A stretch of 64,000 nt of DNA from Hibiscus mutabilis (Eukaryota > Streptophyta > Magnoliopsida > Malvales > Malvaceae), in the NCBI GenBank assembly GCA_019671005.1, contig CM033719.1:22618750-22682749 (forward strand), given 5' to 3'. Positions 1-9,510 of the stretch are shown in pieces. Position 1 is the first letter of the stretch, and every line of letters begins with the position of its first letter. The notes under the pieces are model-generated. The model worked only from the letters and a program-made list of their open reading frames with translations, made no database searches and was not told the DNA's origin. The translations under genes were made by a program, and so were the position numbers.

Positions 1-1020
1 ATTTTGAAGATTATTAAGGCATAGTGGTAGAAAATTATTGTTTTTTCAAAATTCAACAACGCAACTCGAGCATGAAGGAGAAGGCTTGGGGTACATGAAC
101 ATCCGTACATGTGGGGTTGGTTCCTTTCATTAAATATCATTTCTTTTTGTTTCTATTAGTATTAGATGAACATTGGGTTCTCTTTTCTTTTCCCAATGAT
201 TGAACAATAACTGTTGTTTTTGGTGTTGGATTGGGGCTATTCAATCATAGAATTAATGTGCATATGAAGATCATTTCATTGGCATAACTCATTAGTTGAT
301 AAAGAAAAGTGAACTACTGTTCCAGCAATGGTCATAATTTCATTTTCTATCCTTCTGTTTTACATTTTATACTCAAGGTATATAATGTATTTCACTACTA
401 TGCCGACACCTGTTGAAAATACAATAATCTTTAATTGGAAGTCGATTCCATTGCGTTAGAATTGGTTTGTGTTTTCTTTTTCTATGAATTAGCCCTCCTT
501 TGTTTTTCTTAAAAACAATAAACATTAACTTATGCAACATGTCTTTAACTAGTAAGTCGGCTACACAAGAAATCCACAACATAAACTATACAAAGTACAA
601 ACACATCATTACATTATCCCATATTATTTCTTGCCGTCCCCTCACTGGTTTTGGTGTCCAAAATTAAAAATTCAAAACCAACCCAACTGCATCCTTACCT
701 CACGTACGACTTTTGGAAAGGGCAAACCTTAATGGATCACTTTAAAAACCCTAACTTCACTTGCATTTTCTTCTTCTGTTGGCACATTTCCTACGTTGAA
801 ATGGTCGTTTTCATCACAAGCCAAAAAAAAAAAGTAAAACCAGTTCAATTCTGCCTGCAAAAGGAGAAATCTGGATGAATAATAATTCAACAAAAGTTGC
901 TCATGTACGAGTATTAGATGTTATAACGTATATAATATTTTACACCCCCTCCTCAACATGCTGCCAGGTAAAGCAATCAACTCTCAGTATTAGACTAAAG
1001 GGAGTGAACAGTAAGATACC

Positions 1021-1064
<44 letters not shown>

Positions 1065-2455
1065 TTGAGTCTACATGATGGAGCTTTGATTGGAGTGGGG
1101 AGAACATGACTTTGAAGGTAAGTTCCAAAGGCGTATAAATTTTTACATATAGATGGTATGAAGAATATGAAAGATGAGACGCAGACAATGATGTCTAGGC
1201 TTATGTGAATATGATTTGAAGGCTCGGTGTTACTTTGTAATTCTTTCTTGTTGATGCATCTATTTATTCTTTAAAACTTCCCAGTTTGGAGGAGCATAAA
1301 TCACAAGCATGCTTCTTAAGGCACAATGACCTCCGATCTTTACTGTTTTTAATTTGGAATTAATATGACAAATGCTAAAGGACAGTGAAATGACATTAAA
1401 AGGAATTGTCTCTAAATTTTTCTAATACTTTGAATGATTTTCTTTTTCTTTTTTTTATATGGTTAAGACATGGAAGAAAGTTAAAAAGAAAATGGTGAGA
1501 TGTAATTGTGTGTGTGTGTTTTGTGGCATCCCTTTACGTAAAGTAAATACTGGAAAGTTAAAGAAACTGATTCAATAATTAAGTTCATAGGATGATTACA
1601 CATGGAGGGGTTCGGGGGCTGGACCCATGACCGGACCACCACCACACTTGAGGCTAGCAAGGAGGGTGCAAAGCCTTATGGCGTGGTCAGGTTTGCGGAC
1701 CCTATCTACTTCAAACCGGAGTGCTTCTTGGTGTTGGTTTAGGCGTAGAATCGGACTCATGAGCTGAAGTGGGGTCGTTTTGGTTAATGAGAAAACACCA
1801 CCTCCCCTATAGCCAAGGGAAAACCATATTACTTTTTCAGGCTATTGTGAAACTAGTAAATTAGTATCAGAAGTTAATAATTTAGATCTCGTGTATTTGA
1901 TTTTTGATGTTAAGTGGTAAGATTGTAAATGTTGAACATCTACAAGTAGATACGCTGATGGTAATTTAACCTGTGAAAATGATACGCTGATGGTGATGAG
2001 ATTCACATTCATTGTTGGGTAACCAGTTCAGACTCGAAATAGTTTCAACCGAATTTTCAGGTAGGGTCAATTTTTTTACACCCTTAAATGTAACCTTACC
2101 TTTCATAACAGATTTAAAAATGGGCTTTTCTTGGATAGTAGGCAACCCAGAAAGCAACGGATCTAAAGCTCATCCAAAACCACAAAGGTTATAATATTGT
2201 TGCGAGTATGAAGGGGCTTTCCTTTTCCTCTCTAAATCCCCTACTCCCAGGCTGATATAAATTCACACCACACTGCTATTTTAAGTAATCAAAATCACCT
2301 TCTGAAACAATTCATATATGGTTTTCTTTTCCCCGGTAAATGCTAATTGCTTTGTCTACTTTTTCAACACTGTCTATAAAACAAACATTAGTGTGTTGAT
2401 TGTCTATTGCTTTACATCGTCTCTAGAAAAGAATAGGGAATTATGTATCTTACAC
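1..2455. other. Intergenic, no supported gene
   Basis: AT-rich sequence without an ORF that resembles a known protein. The short open frames here are 60-80 codons long and have low-complexity composition. A slightly GC-richer patch at about 1600-1800 has no recognisable product. The part just below 2456 probably holds the 3'UTR of the GRAS gene, but I could not fix a polyadenylation site. Confidence 0.5.
1025..1064. repeat. (TAA)n microsatellite
   Basis: About 13 uninterrupted TAA triplets. In the opposite strand it gives a false poly-tyrosine reading. Confidence 0.9.
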
Positions 2456-3988
2456 TTATATCCAACTAGACACTGTCACCATGGGAGCTCCCATGTAACC
2501 CAACACCATCTGATTGTTATCCTCTCCTTGTGTCCTCACCCAATATGAACCCTCCCCTTGTCTCACCACCTCCTCAGCTTCCAAATGGTTTTCCCGGCTC
2601 ATTCTCACAGGCTCCAACCCTAGTTTTGTTAGCGAAAATCCTGCCCTCCAACTGTCTTTCCATTGCCGAGCATTACCAAGAGAACAAAGATGGGGTACCA
2701 CAAACAGACATTCCATAGCTATTCTTGCCTCTACAAACTGAAACTGCTCCATCGACTCCAGCAACGCTTGGAAGTAGACCAGTTGCGCTTCAAAGAAAGA
2801 ATCGAAACTTGAGTGGTCTGTCCATTTTTTGATACCTATTCCATCACCCAAAGTAATGACACCTTTACTTCTATCATTCCCAGTCATTGCCTTTGCTGTT
2901 GTAAGAAATTCCTCAACGTGCTTCACACTCCTTTTTTCCATGTGAGGGAGCCCAACCATGCAATTGAATGCTAACCACTCGTTATCCAATCTAACCTTGC
3001 TCACCAAGCCTTCTATATCCGTCTCCTCCACCTCCAATCTTAGACCAAAATTCTTTGCATGTTTACATAGTTGCTTCTTTGTGTCCTCAAAACCAGTTGT
3101 GGCATTGCAACTGCCATTCTGTACCTCCCATTTTATTGAGGTCAACCGCAATATTTGTAACCCTCGCCTTCCAAGTGTTTCGATCAACAGAGGCCATTGT
3201 ATGCCTTTACCAATATCAAAATCTGCAATATGCAGCACCGTAGCGTAGGCAGGGAGGGCTTCCAGTATGGCTGAATTGGCAGTGAAATGAGCAAACCTGC
3301 CAAAGGGGAAGATCTGATAGAAGGCCATGAAGGCTGCCTCTCGATTTTTCCTAGATTCTTGCATTAAGTAGTTAGCTTGGTTGTCCAATGATAGGATCAA
3401 ATAAAATGCAAGTCTTTCAATGCTTTTGCCAGTTGGAGAGGCCTTCTCTTTGAGCCGCTTGATAATTTCTCCTGCCAGCTCCATTTGTTCGCTCCCCATG
3501 GCATCCCCACATGCTTTCAATAGATGAAGAATCGATAGCTGGTTATCGATTTCCATGTTTTCATCGGGCAAAACCAGGCATGGTTGAACTGATGGGAGGC
3601 CATCCATGGAAATTTCACCCGACGTTGGTGAGAGATCAACGTCTTCCATGAGAATATGTTGCGAGGAGATGCTGCCATCACTGACCATCCATTCAGAGTA
3701 GTTTTCAACACCATCAAGCCTGAATTGGTCATTTGGAGAATCAGCCTCATTAACCCATGGTAAGATGCCTGGGAAATGATTGCCTAAAAAGTGGGAACTA
3801 TAGGCATCACTGCCATATAGAGTTGAAGAAGAAATATCTGAGAAACCTTCAATGGAAACTGATGAAGTGGAAAACTGGAAACTGTTAACATGGGCATCCA
3901 TTTCTGCCAAGAAAAGCCCTTCTTCTTCAAAGGGTGAGCCTACAGGGTTGTAAGTTGGCCAATAAGGGTGGTGAAACTCCATTTGCAT
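2456..3988 (-). CDS. GRAS-family transcription regulator, NSP2/SCL26-like
   Basis: Intronless reading frame of 510 aa, close to the usual NSP2 length. The N-terminal ~145 residues are acidic and variable. The GRAS domain then runs to the end: a leucine-rich segment with LHLLKACGDAM near 155, the VHIID-type core LHIADFDIGKGIQWP at about 252-266, a leucine-rich/PFYRE-like region, and a C-terminal SAW-type end with SSW. NSP2-type GRAS proteins act in the nucleus with NSP1 or RAM1 partners in symbiosis signalling and strigolactone/carotenoid gene control; that role is inferred from family only. The ATG at 3988 (or the one at 3982) is chosen because the frame upstream has only a GTG at 4114, and a TATA box lies 56 bp upstream of 3988. 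Assignment to GRAS is very firm; the NSP2 subgroup is likely because of the DFDIGKGIQWP form of the core. Confidence 0.9.
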   Translation of the reverse strand: MQMEFHHPYWPTYNPVGSPFEEEGLFLAEMDAHVNSFQFSTSSVSIEGFSDISSSTLYGSDAYSSHFLGNHFPGILPWVNEADSPNDQFRLDGVENYSEWMVSDGSISSQHILMEDVDLSPTSGEISMDGLPSVQPCLVLPDENMEIDNQLSILHLLKACGDAMGSEQMELAGEIIKRLKEKASPTGKSIERLAFYLILSLDNQANYLMQESRKNREAAFMAFYQIFPFGRFAHFTANSAILEALPAYATVLHIADFDIGKGIQWPLLIETLGRRGLQILRLTSIKWEVQNGSCNATTGFEDTKKQLCKHAKNFGLRLEVEETDIEGLVSKVRLDNEWLAFNCMVGLPHMEKRSVKHVEEFLTTAKAMTGNDRSKGVITLGDGIGIKKWTDHSSFDSFFEAQLVYFQALLESMEQFQFVEARIAMECLFVVPHLCSLGNARQWKDSWRAGFSLTKLGLEPVRMSRENHLEAEEVVRQGEGSYWVRTQGEDNNQMVLGYMGAPMVTVSSWI

Positions 3989-4043
3989 CTTCTTGGATGC
4001 CGATGTGAAATGAGATTGGTGTATTTGGAGAAAGAAGCTTTGG

Positions 4044-4050
4044 TATATAT
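4044..4050 (-). promoter_or_regulatory. TATA box of the GRAS gene
   Basis: A TATATAT run 56 bp upstream of the ATG at 3988. With the usual 25-35 bp spacing it predicts a very short leader of roughly 25-30 nt. It also excludes the upstream in-frame extension as coding. Confidence 0.6.
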
Positions 4051-4299
4051 AGCCATGACCAGGAACAAATGAATAAATAAATAAAAAGGAAAGAAAATCA
4101 TGAAAATTCTTCACATTGTTTTTATAGATAGATTAGTTCCATTAAATTCCTCACTTGTCAGAATATGGTTATGGAATAGTGTTTGTCAAATGTTGTTCCG
4201 CTCCAAGTCAAAAGAAAATTCAATTTTAAGGAATTCCTAAGATACAAACTACATTATATCATACTTTTTAAAGTCTCCTCCAGTAACATCCTCTTACAT

Positions 4300-4665
4300 C
4301 AAGGGTAATTATTCTATACACAAGCACTTGTGGAATTTTTTTTATACAAGCACCTTAGTTTTAGGGGTTAAAGACTCCGTTTAGGGTTTAAGTGTAGTAG
4401 TTTTGAATTTAAGGGCCATTGATAAAATTTTGGGTTTAGGGTTTATAGGTTAAAACTTAAATTCCTACCCATATTACCCTAAAACCTAAACCCTAACTCT
4501 AAAGTCTAAATTCTAACCCTAAATTCTAAAGTCTAAATTCTAACCCTAAATTCTAACCATGAACTCTAAATTCTAAAGTCCAACACTAAAACTCCTAAAC
4601 TAAAACCCTAAAATTGAGGCGCTTGTGGAAACAAAAACTTTCCACCGTCTGTGAATAAGATAATA
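4300..4665. repeat. Degenerate CCCTAAA-like AT repeat
   Basis: Many imperfect variants of CCTAAA, TCTAAA and TTCTAA, bounded by short blocks that contain GCTTGTGGAA and TTCCACCGTC. Related stretches occur at 6770-7130, 7860-8060 and 15590-15760, so this is a dispersed repeat family rather than a telomere remnant. Confidence 0.6.
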
Positions 4666-4835
4666 ATCCTTACATCAAAATCTCTTTCAAAGAATCATCA
4701 TCCTAACACAGACCTGTTTAGATTAAAGGAATTAATGAATATTTCTTTGATTATTTCACCCAAATCCAAATCATTTTAACTCAAATTAGTTGTGTGATGG
4801 ACATAGCAGGGTCTTGGAGGATATGTACACAAAAA

Positions 4836-4837
<2 letters not shown>

Positions 4838-4872
<35 letters not shown>
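4838..4872. repeat. (ATT)n microsatellite
   Basis: Eleven or so ATT triplets next to the left end of a MITE. Confidence 0.85.
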
Positions 4873-5163
4873 GGCTTAATACCAAAATAAGTGCAAACTA
4901 TCTCGTTTTTTCTTTTTAGGTGCCTAAATTTTTTTGGGCCCTTTTAAGTGCCCAAATTATTTTTTTTGTCAAAGTACGTGCTAAAGTTTGACCTTAAAAA
5001 TAAGCAAAAAAATAATAGTTTGAGCACTTAAAAGGGGCAAAAAGATTTAGGCATATGAAAGGAAAAAAATAATAGTTTGAGCACCTAAAACAGGTAAAAA
5101 AATAGTTTAAGCACTTAAAAGAGAAAAACATGATAGTTTGGACAATTATTTTGACATTAAGCC
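4873..5163. mobile_element. Foldback MITE, Tourist/Harbinger-like
   Basis: 291-bp element whose ends are inverted copies. The left end reads GGCTTAATACCAAAATAA and the right end, complemented, GGCTTAATGTCAAAATAA; both continue to AAACTATC. The middle is also largely self-complementary and repeats the phrase AATAGTTTGAGCAC. Direct repeats of TTA flank it (4870-4872 and 5164-5166), the target length used by PIF/Harbinger elements. It has no coding capacity. TTA is short and the flank is an ATT microsatellite, so the superfamily call is tentative while the foldback structure is certain. Confidence 0.65.
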
Positions 5164-5789
5164 TTAGTATTAGTATTATTGCTATGAAGAAATGATTGAA
5201 CATTAAGAAACATCAAATTATTTTTCTAGGTTTATCTTAGAAACCTCTTGATCATTACCTACTTACCATCCCTTCTTGTCTCGACAGATAGAGTATATAA
5301 TTATATATGAAGCAAGAAGTTGCAGCAACCAAACTTTCATGGTGAATACAAAAAGAAAACTGGTCGTCTTATCTTTCTTCTACCCCTCATTTGGCTGCAA
5401 TTCTGGCCTCTAGTTACCGTCGTCTACTGTTGTTTTTTTTATTATTATTGTATGACAAAGACGTTAACGAATCACAATTGATACGTATAATCCCTTTTTA
5501 TAGTTTAATGCATCTTTTTTCACAGGCCGAGTATTGAATTTAGGACTTACCACAGAAAATTCCGTTCCTCTTCTTACAATATCGTAAACATTTTCGCCTG
5601 TTCTCAGACAAGGTAATAGCAACAAGAATCTGCCGAATATCAACAGCGAATACGACACAAAATCTTGAGGAATTACGAGTTAATCAACAATTTACCAATT
5701 AACAGTATATGCAATTACAATCACTACACTACAGTTTAAAGCTACAAAACTAGGCTACCAAAAGTTTTCCTTTTTATAGTAATAATTTT

Positions 5790-6533
5790 TTATAGTGGTA
5801 CAGGAGAGCAAGAAGGGCACCTGATGAGGCCATTTTCATTACAGGCCGTGCAAGTCTTGAACCCAGATTTTTGGGTGTACAATTTACGGCTGCCGTCACA
5901 TTCGTTGCACAATAGGAACCTATAAACGCCGCAAATGCCGCAGGTGCCGGGCTCGGCGGCGGGCAATTCTTCCACGAACTTCTTGAGCTCGCCCGTCTCG
6001 TGTAGCTGTTTGATCTCCTCTGCCCCACCCATGTATCTCCCTCCGATGAAAACCCGCGGCAAACTCAACTTGCTTTGACCCAGGATCCCTCGCAATTCCT
6101 TTAAGAACCTAGAGTCCATCGACAGATCTCTCTCGTCAATCGAGACTCGGAATCCTTGGAGGATCGATCGGACGGTCTTGCAATCCTCGAATGTTGACCG
6201 AACCACATGCAGGCTCGTGGAATATACCACAATCCGCTTGTCAGCGCCCGGGATGGAAATGGGGCGACCCAAATCCGAATCCGGGATTTTCCCATTGGGT
6301 CCGGTCCGGGTTTCGGTGCGGGCGGGGGCCAAAGAACGGAGGAGGGAATTGGCAAGTCGCACGCGGTGAAAGACATAGGAAGTTTTTCTGGCGGCGGTGG
6401 CGGCTGATGAGAGAGGAAAAGAAGAATCCTCCGTGCAAAGGCGTTGGATATCTTTGAAAGAGGAGCAGGAAAAAGGAGATGAAGTCTGGCGAATTGGCAA
6501 TGGCTTTTTCTTGTAATCCCAGGGTGGCCACAT
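5790..6533 (-). CDS. Glutaredoxin-domain protein with C-terminal CxxC repeats
   Basis: 247 aa, intronless, starting at the first ATG. Residues 1-95 form a basic, low-complexity N-terminus. A glutaredoxin fold follows at about 99-190 (KRIVVYSTSL, then LPRVFIGG and GGAEEI, the cis-proline and glutathione-site regions). A cysteine-rich tail carries four CxxC pairs (C198/C201, C209/C212, C228/C231, C239/C242) like a DnaJ-type zinc module. This is the plant family that includes At5g39865 and At3g57070. The redox CxxC/S expected after strand 1 is replaced by LHVV, as is usual for this subgroup, so thiol transfer by the classical mechanism is unlikely. A zinc- or Fe-S-binding scaffold role is possible but unproved. 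Confidence 0.9.
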   Translation of the reverse strand: MWPPWDYKKKPLPIRQTSSPFSCSSFKDIQRLCTEDSSFPLSSAATAARKTSYVFHRVRLANSLLRSLAPARTETRTGPNGKIPDSDLGRPISIPGADKRIVVYSTSLHVVRSTFEDCKTVRSILQGFRVSIDERDLSMDSRFLKELRGILGQSKLSLPRVFIGGRYMGGAEEIKQLHETGELKKFVEELPAAEPGTCGICGVYRFLLCNECDGSRKLYTQKSGFKTCTACNENGLIRCPSCSPVPL

Positions 6534-6769
6534 TTGATTTGAATAGAGGTTGAAAGATCAGATCTTCCTCTCAAAATTTCAGTATTGCACACTTGAAAAA
6601 TACCATTGAGAGAAACAAAGAAATGATTTTCTCTTCCTTTTCTTTGTTTGGTCGCTCACTTTGTTGTGCTGATTTGTTGCAGTAAGGTAGATGATGAGAG
6701 AGAGTGGTAGGTTTAGTTTAGGGGTACCTGAATTTTTCAACTAATTTAATGATTATATTTAATAAACGA

Positions 6770-7130
6770 TAATTATTTAATACCTCGGTTCCACGTGTGC
6801 CTTAATTTTAAGTTTAGGGCTCAATTTAAGGTATAATGTTTAAGAGTTTAGGTCTCCTAGTTTAAAATTTAGTAATTGTAAATAGAATTTAAAGTTTTGG
6901 ATTATAATTTAAGGTTTATATGTTAAAACTTAAATCCTCAATATGTTACCCTAAACCTAAATCTTAATCTCTAAACTCTAAATCAAAACCCTAACCCCTA
7001 AATCCTAGCCCTTACTTCTAAATTCTAACCATTACCCCTAAATTCTAAACCCTTACATGCTAAACTATGTCCTTGAACTCTAAAATTAAGGCGCTTGTAG
7101 AAATTAAATGATTCTACCGCTGGTGTATTG
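6770..7130. repeat. Degenerate CCCTAAA-like AT repeat, second copy
   Basis: Same word set as the repeat at 4300-4665, ending in a related block with GGCGCTTGTAG and TTCTACCGC. Confidence 0.55.
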
Positions 7131-7162
7131 GATATAAATCCTTTAACAAATATTAAATAAAA

Positions 7163-7757
7163 AGGCTTAAATATACATCTAGTACTTAAACTTGACACTT
7201 TCTCCCAAGTTGGTACCTAAAGAATTTTTGCTCTCAAGTTGGTACCCGAACTTTAATTACATTCATTGCGTTGGTACTTTTATTAACAATTTTAGTCCCA
7301 AAAACTTATAAAATATTATCAATTTGATCCTAATTCAAAATAATTCAATAAATTTAATCCTTCATATTTAAAAATTACATCGATTTAGTCAATTTTTCAT
7401 GATACTATCAAACCAAGTGAGTCTATCGAATCAAAGCAACAGTTTGATAACTGCATTATACGATAATACAATAAGTTACTGTTAAACTTTTATTATATCA
7501 GGAAAGTAACATAACATTTATGGGAGACTAACAAATAATTTAGGAGAATGACAAAGAGTAAATTGATAGAATTTTTAAATATATTGTGTTAAATTTATTG
7601 ATTTGTCTCGAATTAGGATCAAATTGATAAAATGTATAAATTTTGGCATCAATTTGAAAGAAAGTGCCTAGTTTAGGTACTGATTTGGGAGAAAATTCTT
7701 TAAGCACCAACTTGGAAGAAGGTGCCTAATTTAGGTACCAAATATATATTTATGCCT
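7163..7757. mobile_element. Foldback MITE with long inverted arms
   Basis: 595-bp element. The left end AGGCTTAAATATACAT matches the complemented right end AGGCATAAATATATAT, and pairing continues through AAGTTGGT and TCAATTTGATCCTAATTC to about 230 bp per arm, so almost the whole element folds on itself. An 8-bp direct repeat AAATAAAA flanks it (7155-7162 and 7758-7765), a hAT-like length, though AT-richness weakens that assignment. No coding capacity. Confidence 0.7.
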
Positions 7758-7859
7758 AAATAAAATAATCCAATAATACAATTGCGTTAAATTTTTAAAA
7801 AGTTTATATACGATTTGATATATTTTTTTAAGATTTGATATTAAATATTATATGGATAA

Positions 7860-8060
7860 TTATTTAATGCAACATGTTTCTTTTCACAATTGGGCTTCTA
7901 AAGTTGTTTATGTTCCTCCTAAATTCTAAATCATAAACTTTAAGCTTTAAACAAAAAAATTATTTTTAAACCTTAAACCCTAATCACAAACCTTAAACCC
8001 TAGCCTTTAAATCTTAAAAAGTAGGTGCTCATTTTTCCGCCGCCAATGCATAAAATATTT
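7860..8060. repeat. Degenerate CCCTAAA-like AT repeat, third copy
   Basis: Contains several AAACCCTAA and CTTTAAAC variants and ends in a CCGCCG block. It is related to the repeats at 4300 and 6770. Confidence 0.5.
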
Positions 8061-8255
8061 TTATATTATATTATAGATTTGATACTTCTATGTATAATGT
8101 GCCACTTAATGAGTTTTTTCTATTTTTTATGAATAATAAATTATTACCGTGTACCTCATTAAAATCTCCCTTAATCTTTAGTCAAAATAAAAGAGTATAC
8201 CTCATAATAATTACAAAAAAATACGAGAAAACCTTGACAAAAATAGAACAAGCAC

Positions 8256-8390
8256 TAAACCAAATTAACAAGCCACATGTAGCAAACCAACGTCAAAATC
8301 CTCTGCCATCGCAAGCTTCGCCATCATGTTTGCAGTCTTGTTGTCGTCCTGTAATACATGCTGGAAACGAATGCTCCATTCACGGTGCCT
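8256..8390 (-). pseudogene. RNase H-like relic (RVT_3 type)
   Basis: One minus-strand frame reads HREWSIRFQHVLQDDNKTAN followed by MMAKLAMAEDF. It resembles the C-terminal part of the plant RNase H-like domain found in non-LTR retroelements and their domesticated copies (pattern: FQHV, acidic/Asn, ADxLAK). No catalytic core or start is present, so this is a fragment. The identification rests on a short match by eye. Confidence 0.4.
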
Positions 8391-9483
8391 CGCCTCGTTT
8401 ATATGCCAAATTAAAGATTTTTTATTAAGTGTATAGATAAATATATTTCTAACGGATTCTAAAATTCGAATTCATATAATGGGACAACATCAGCATCCTT
8501 GACCACTCGGCCAATTAATATGTCACTTAATGAGTTCTTTCAATTTAGCAAATAAGTTTTTCAAACCAAAAGCTTAAGAACATGGTAGAGGAGGAGCATA
8601 GTTTTTCAAACCGCATTTTGTAAGAGGTGATACCTAAATGAGAGAGTTTTAGAAAGTGGGAAATGAAGGATTTGAGGATGGGGTTTCCTTTTAAATAACC
8701 CTCATTAGTTGTGGAAATTTCCATTTTCTCTGGCTGTAAAATTGAATTCTGCATCACCATTTGGGCATTGCTCTAAACATGTGGAGTTTGGGACCAGAGA
8801 TAGGGCACCAATTCCATAATTTCTGCAACAGAGAGACAAAGCGTGTTTTCAAGGACTGAGGCGATTGTTTCCTAAAGTTAAAGGTTAGAGGTGACAAAAA
8901 CAAGCATCCCAAAGTGGAGGACTCTGAAAAGTTCCACATTTCACATGGGACATGCACATGCTATTTGCCAATGCTGAATAATGCAATGTAATGCACATCT
9001 CGGATGTGTCTTGGTCCTCCCAAAATTCCCATGTCCTTCCAGAGTCAGATTGTCTTCTCCATACTTTTTAACTTTAGATAGTTCCCAGGATAATCACGCT
9101 TGCTAAGAAATAAAGACAATGCAAATTCATTTTAATCTAGTCCTTTTGGAATTTATACGTGTAATATGTAAAGATTTGCCGAATTTTGGCTCTACCTGTT
9201 TCAAGGGATAAAAAGACATCAAAGCATCCAAACAGAAGTGTTCATTATGAAATCTAGCACTTACCAGCAAACACTGAAATTGATAGCATAGCAAGTTTCC
9301 TACATGATGCATGCACGTCCAAGAAATAATAAAGTAAAAGGCTTATAATATCACATTCTGCAAAAAAAGTAGTTCAGTTTTCATATGAAAATTGCCAAGA
9401 TTAATCATAATCCATTTTTTACTCCCATAGCAATTAACAACAGTATATAAGAATGTCAACGCCATCCTAAAATCACAGCCTTG
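8391..9483. other. Intergenic, downstream of the E1 gene
   Basis: No gene-like frame or structured repeat was recognised. The right-hand part probably contains the 3'UTR and terminator of the E1 gene. Confidence 0.45.
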
Positions 9484-9489
9484 TTTATT
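9484..9489 (-). terminator. Possible polyadenylation signal of the E1 gene
   Basis: AATAAA on the minus strand, 22 bp past the TGA stop. It is the only perfect hexamer I noticed close to the stop; plant signals are loose, so this is tentative. Confidence 0.35.
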
Positions 9490-9510
9490 GGGCGGATTGC
9501 TGAAAGCACC

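Noticed and set aside
940..1188. Protein with a poly-tyrosine run
   Set aside because: Caused by the (TAA)n microsatellite.
3989..4114. 42-residue N-terminal extension of the GRAS protein
   Set aside because: It begins with GTG, not ATG, and the TATA box lies inside it, so it is promoter and leader.
4300..4665. Interstitial telomere
   Set aside because: The CCCTAAA-like words are irregular and the same block occurs at four places with common flanks, as a dispersed repeat would.
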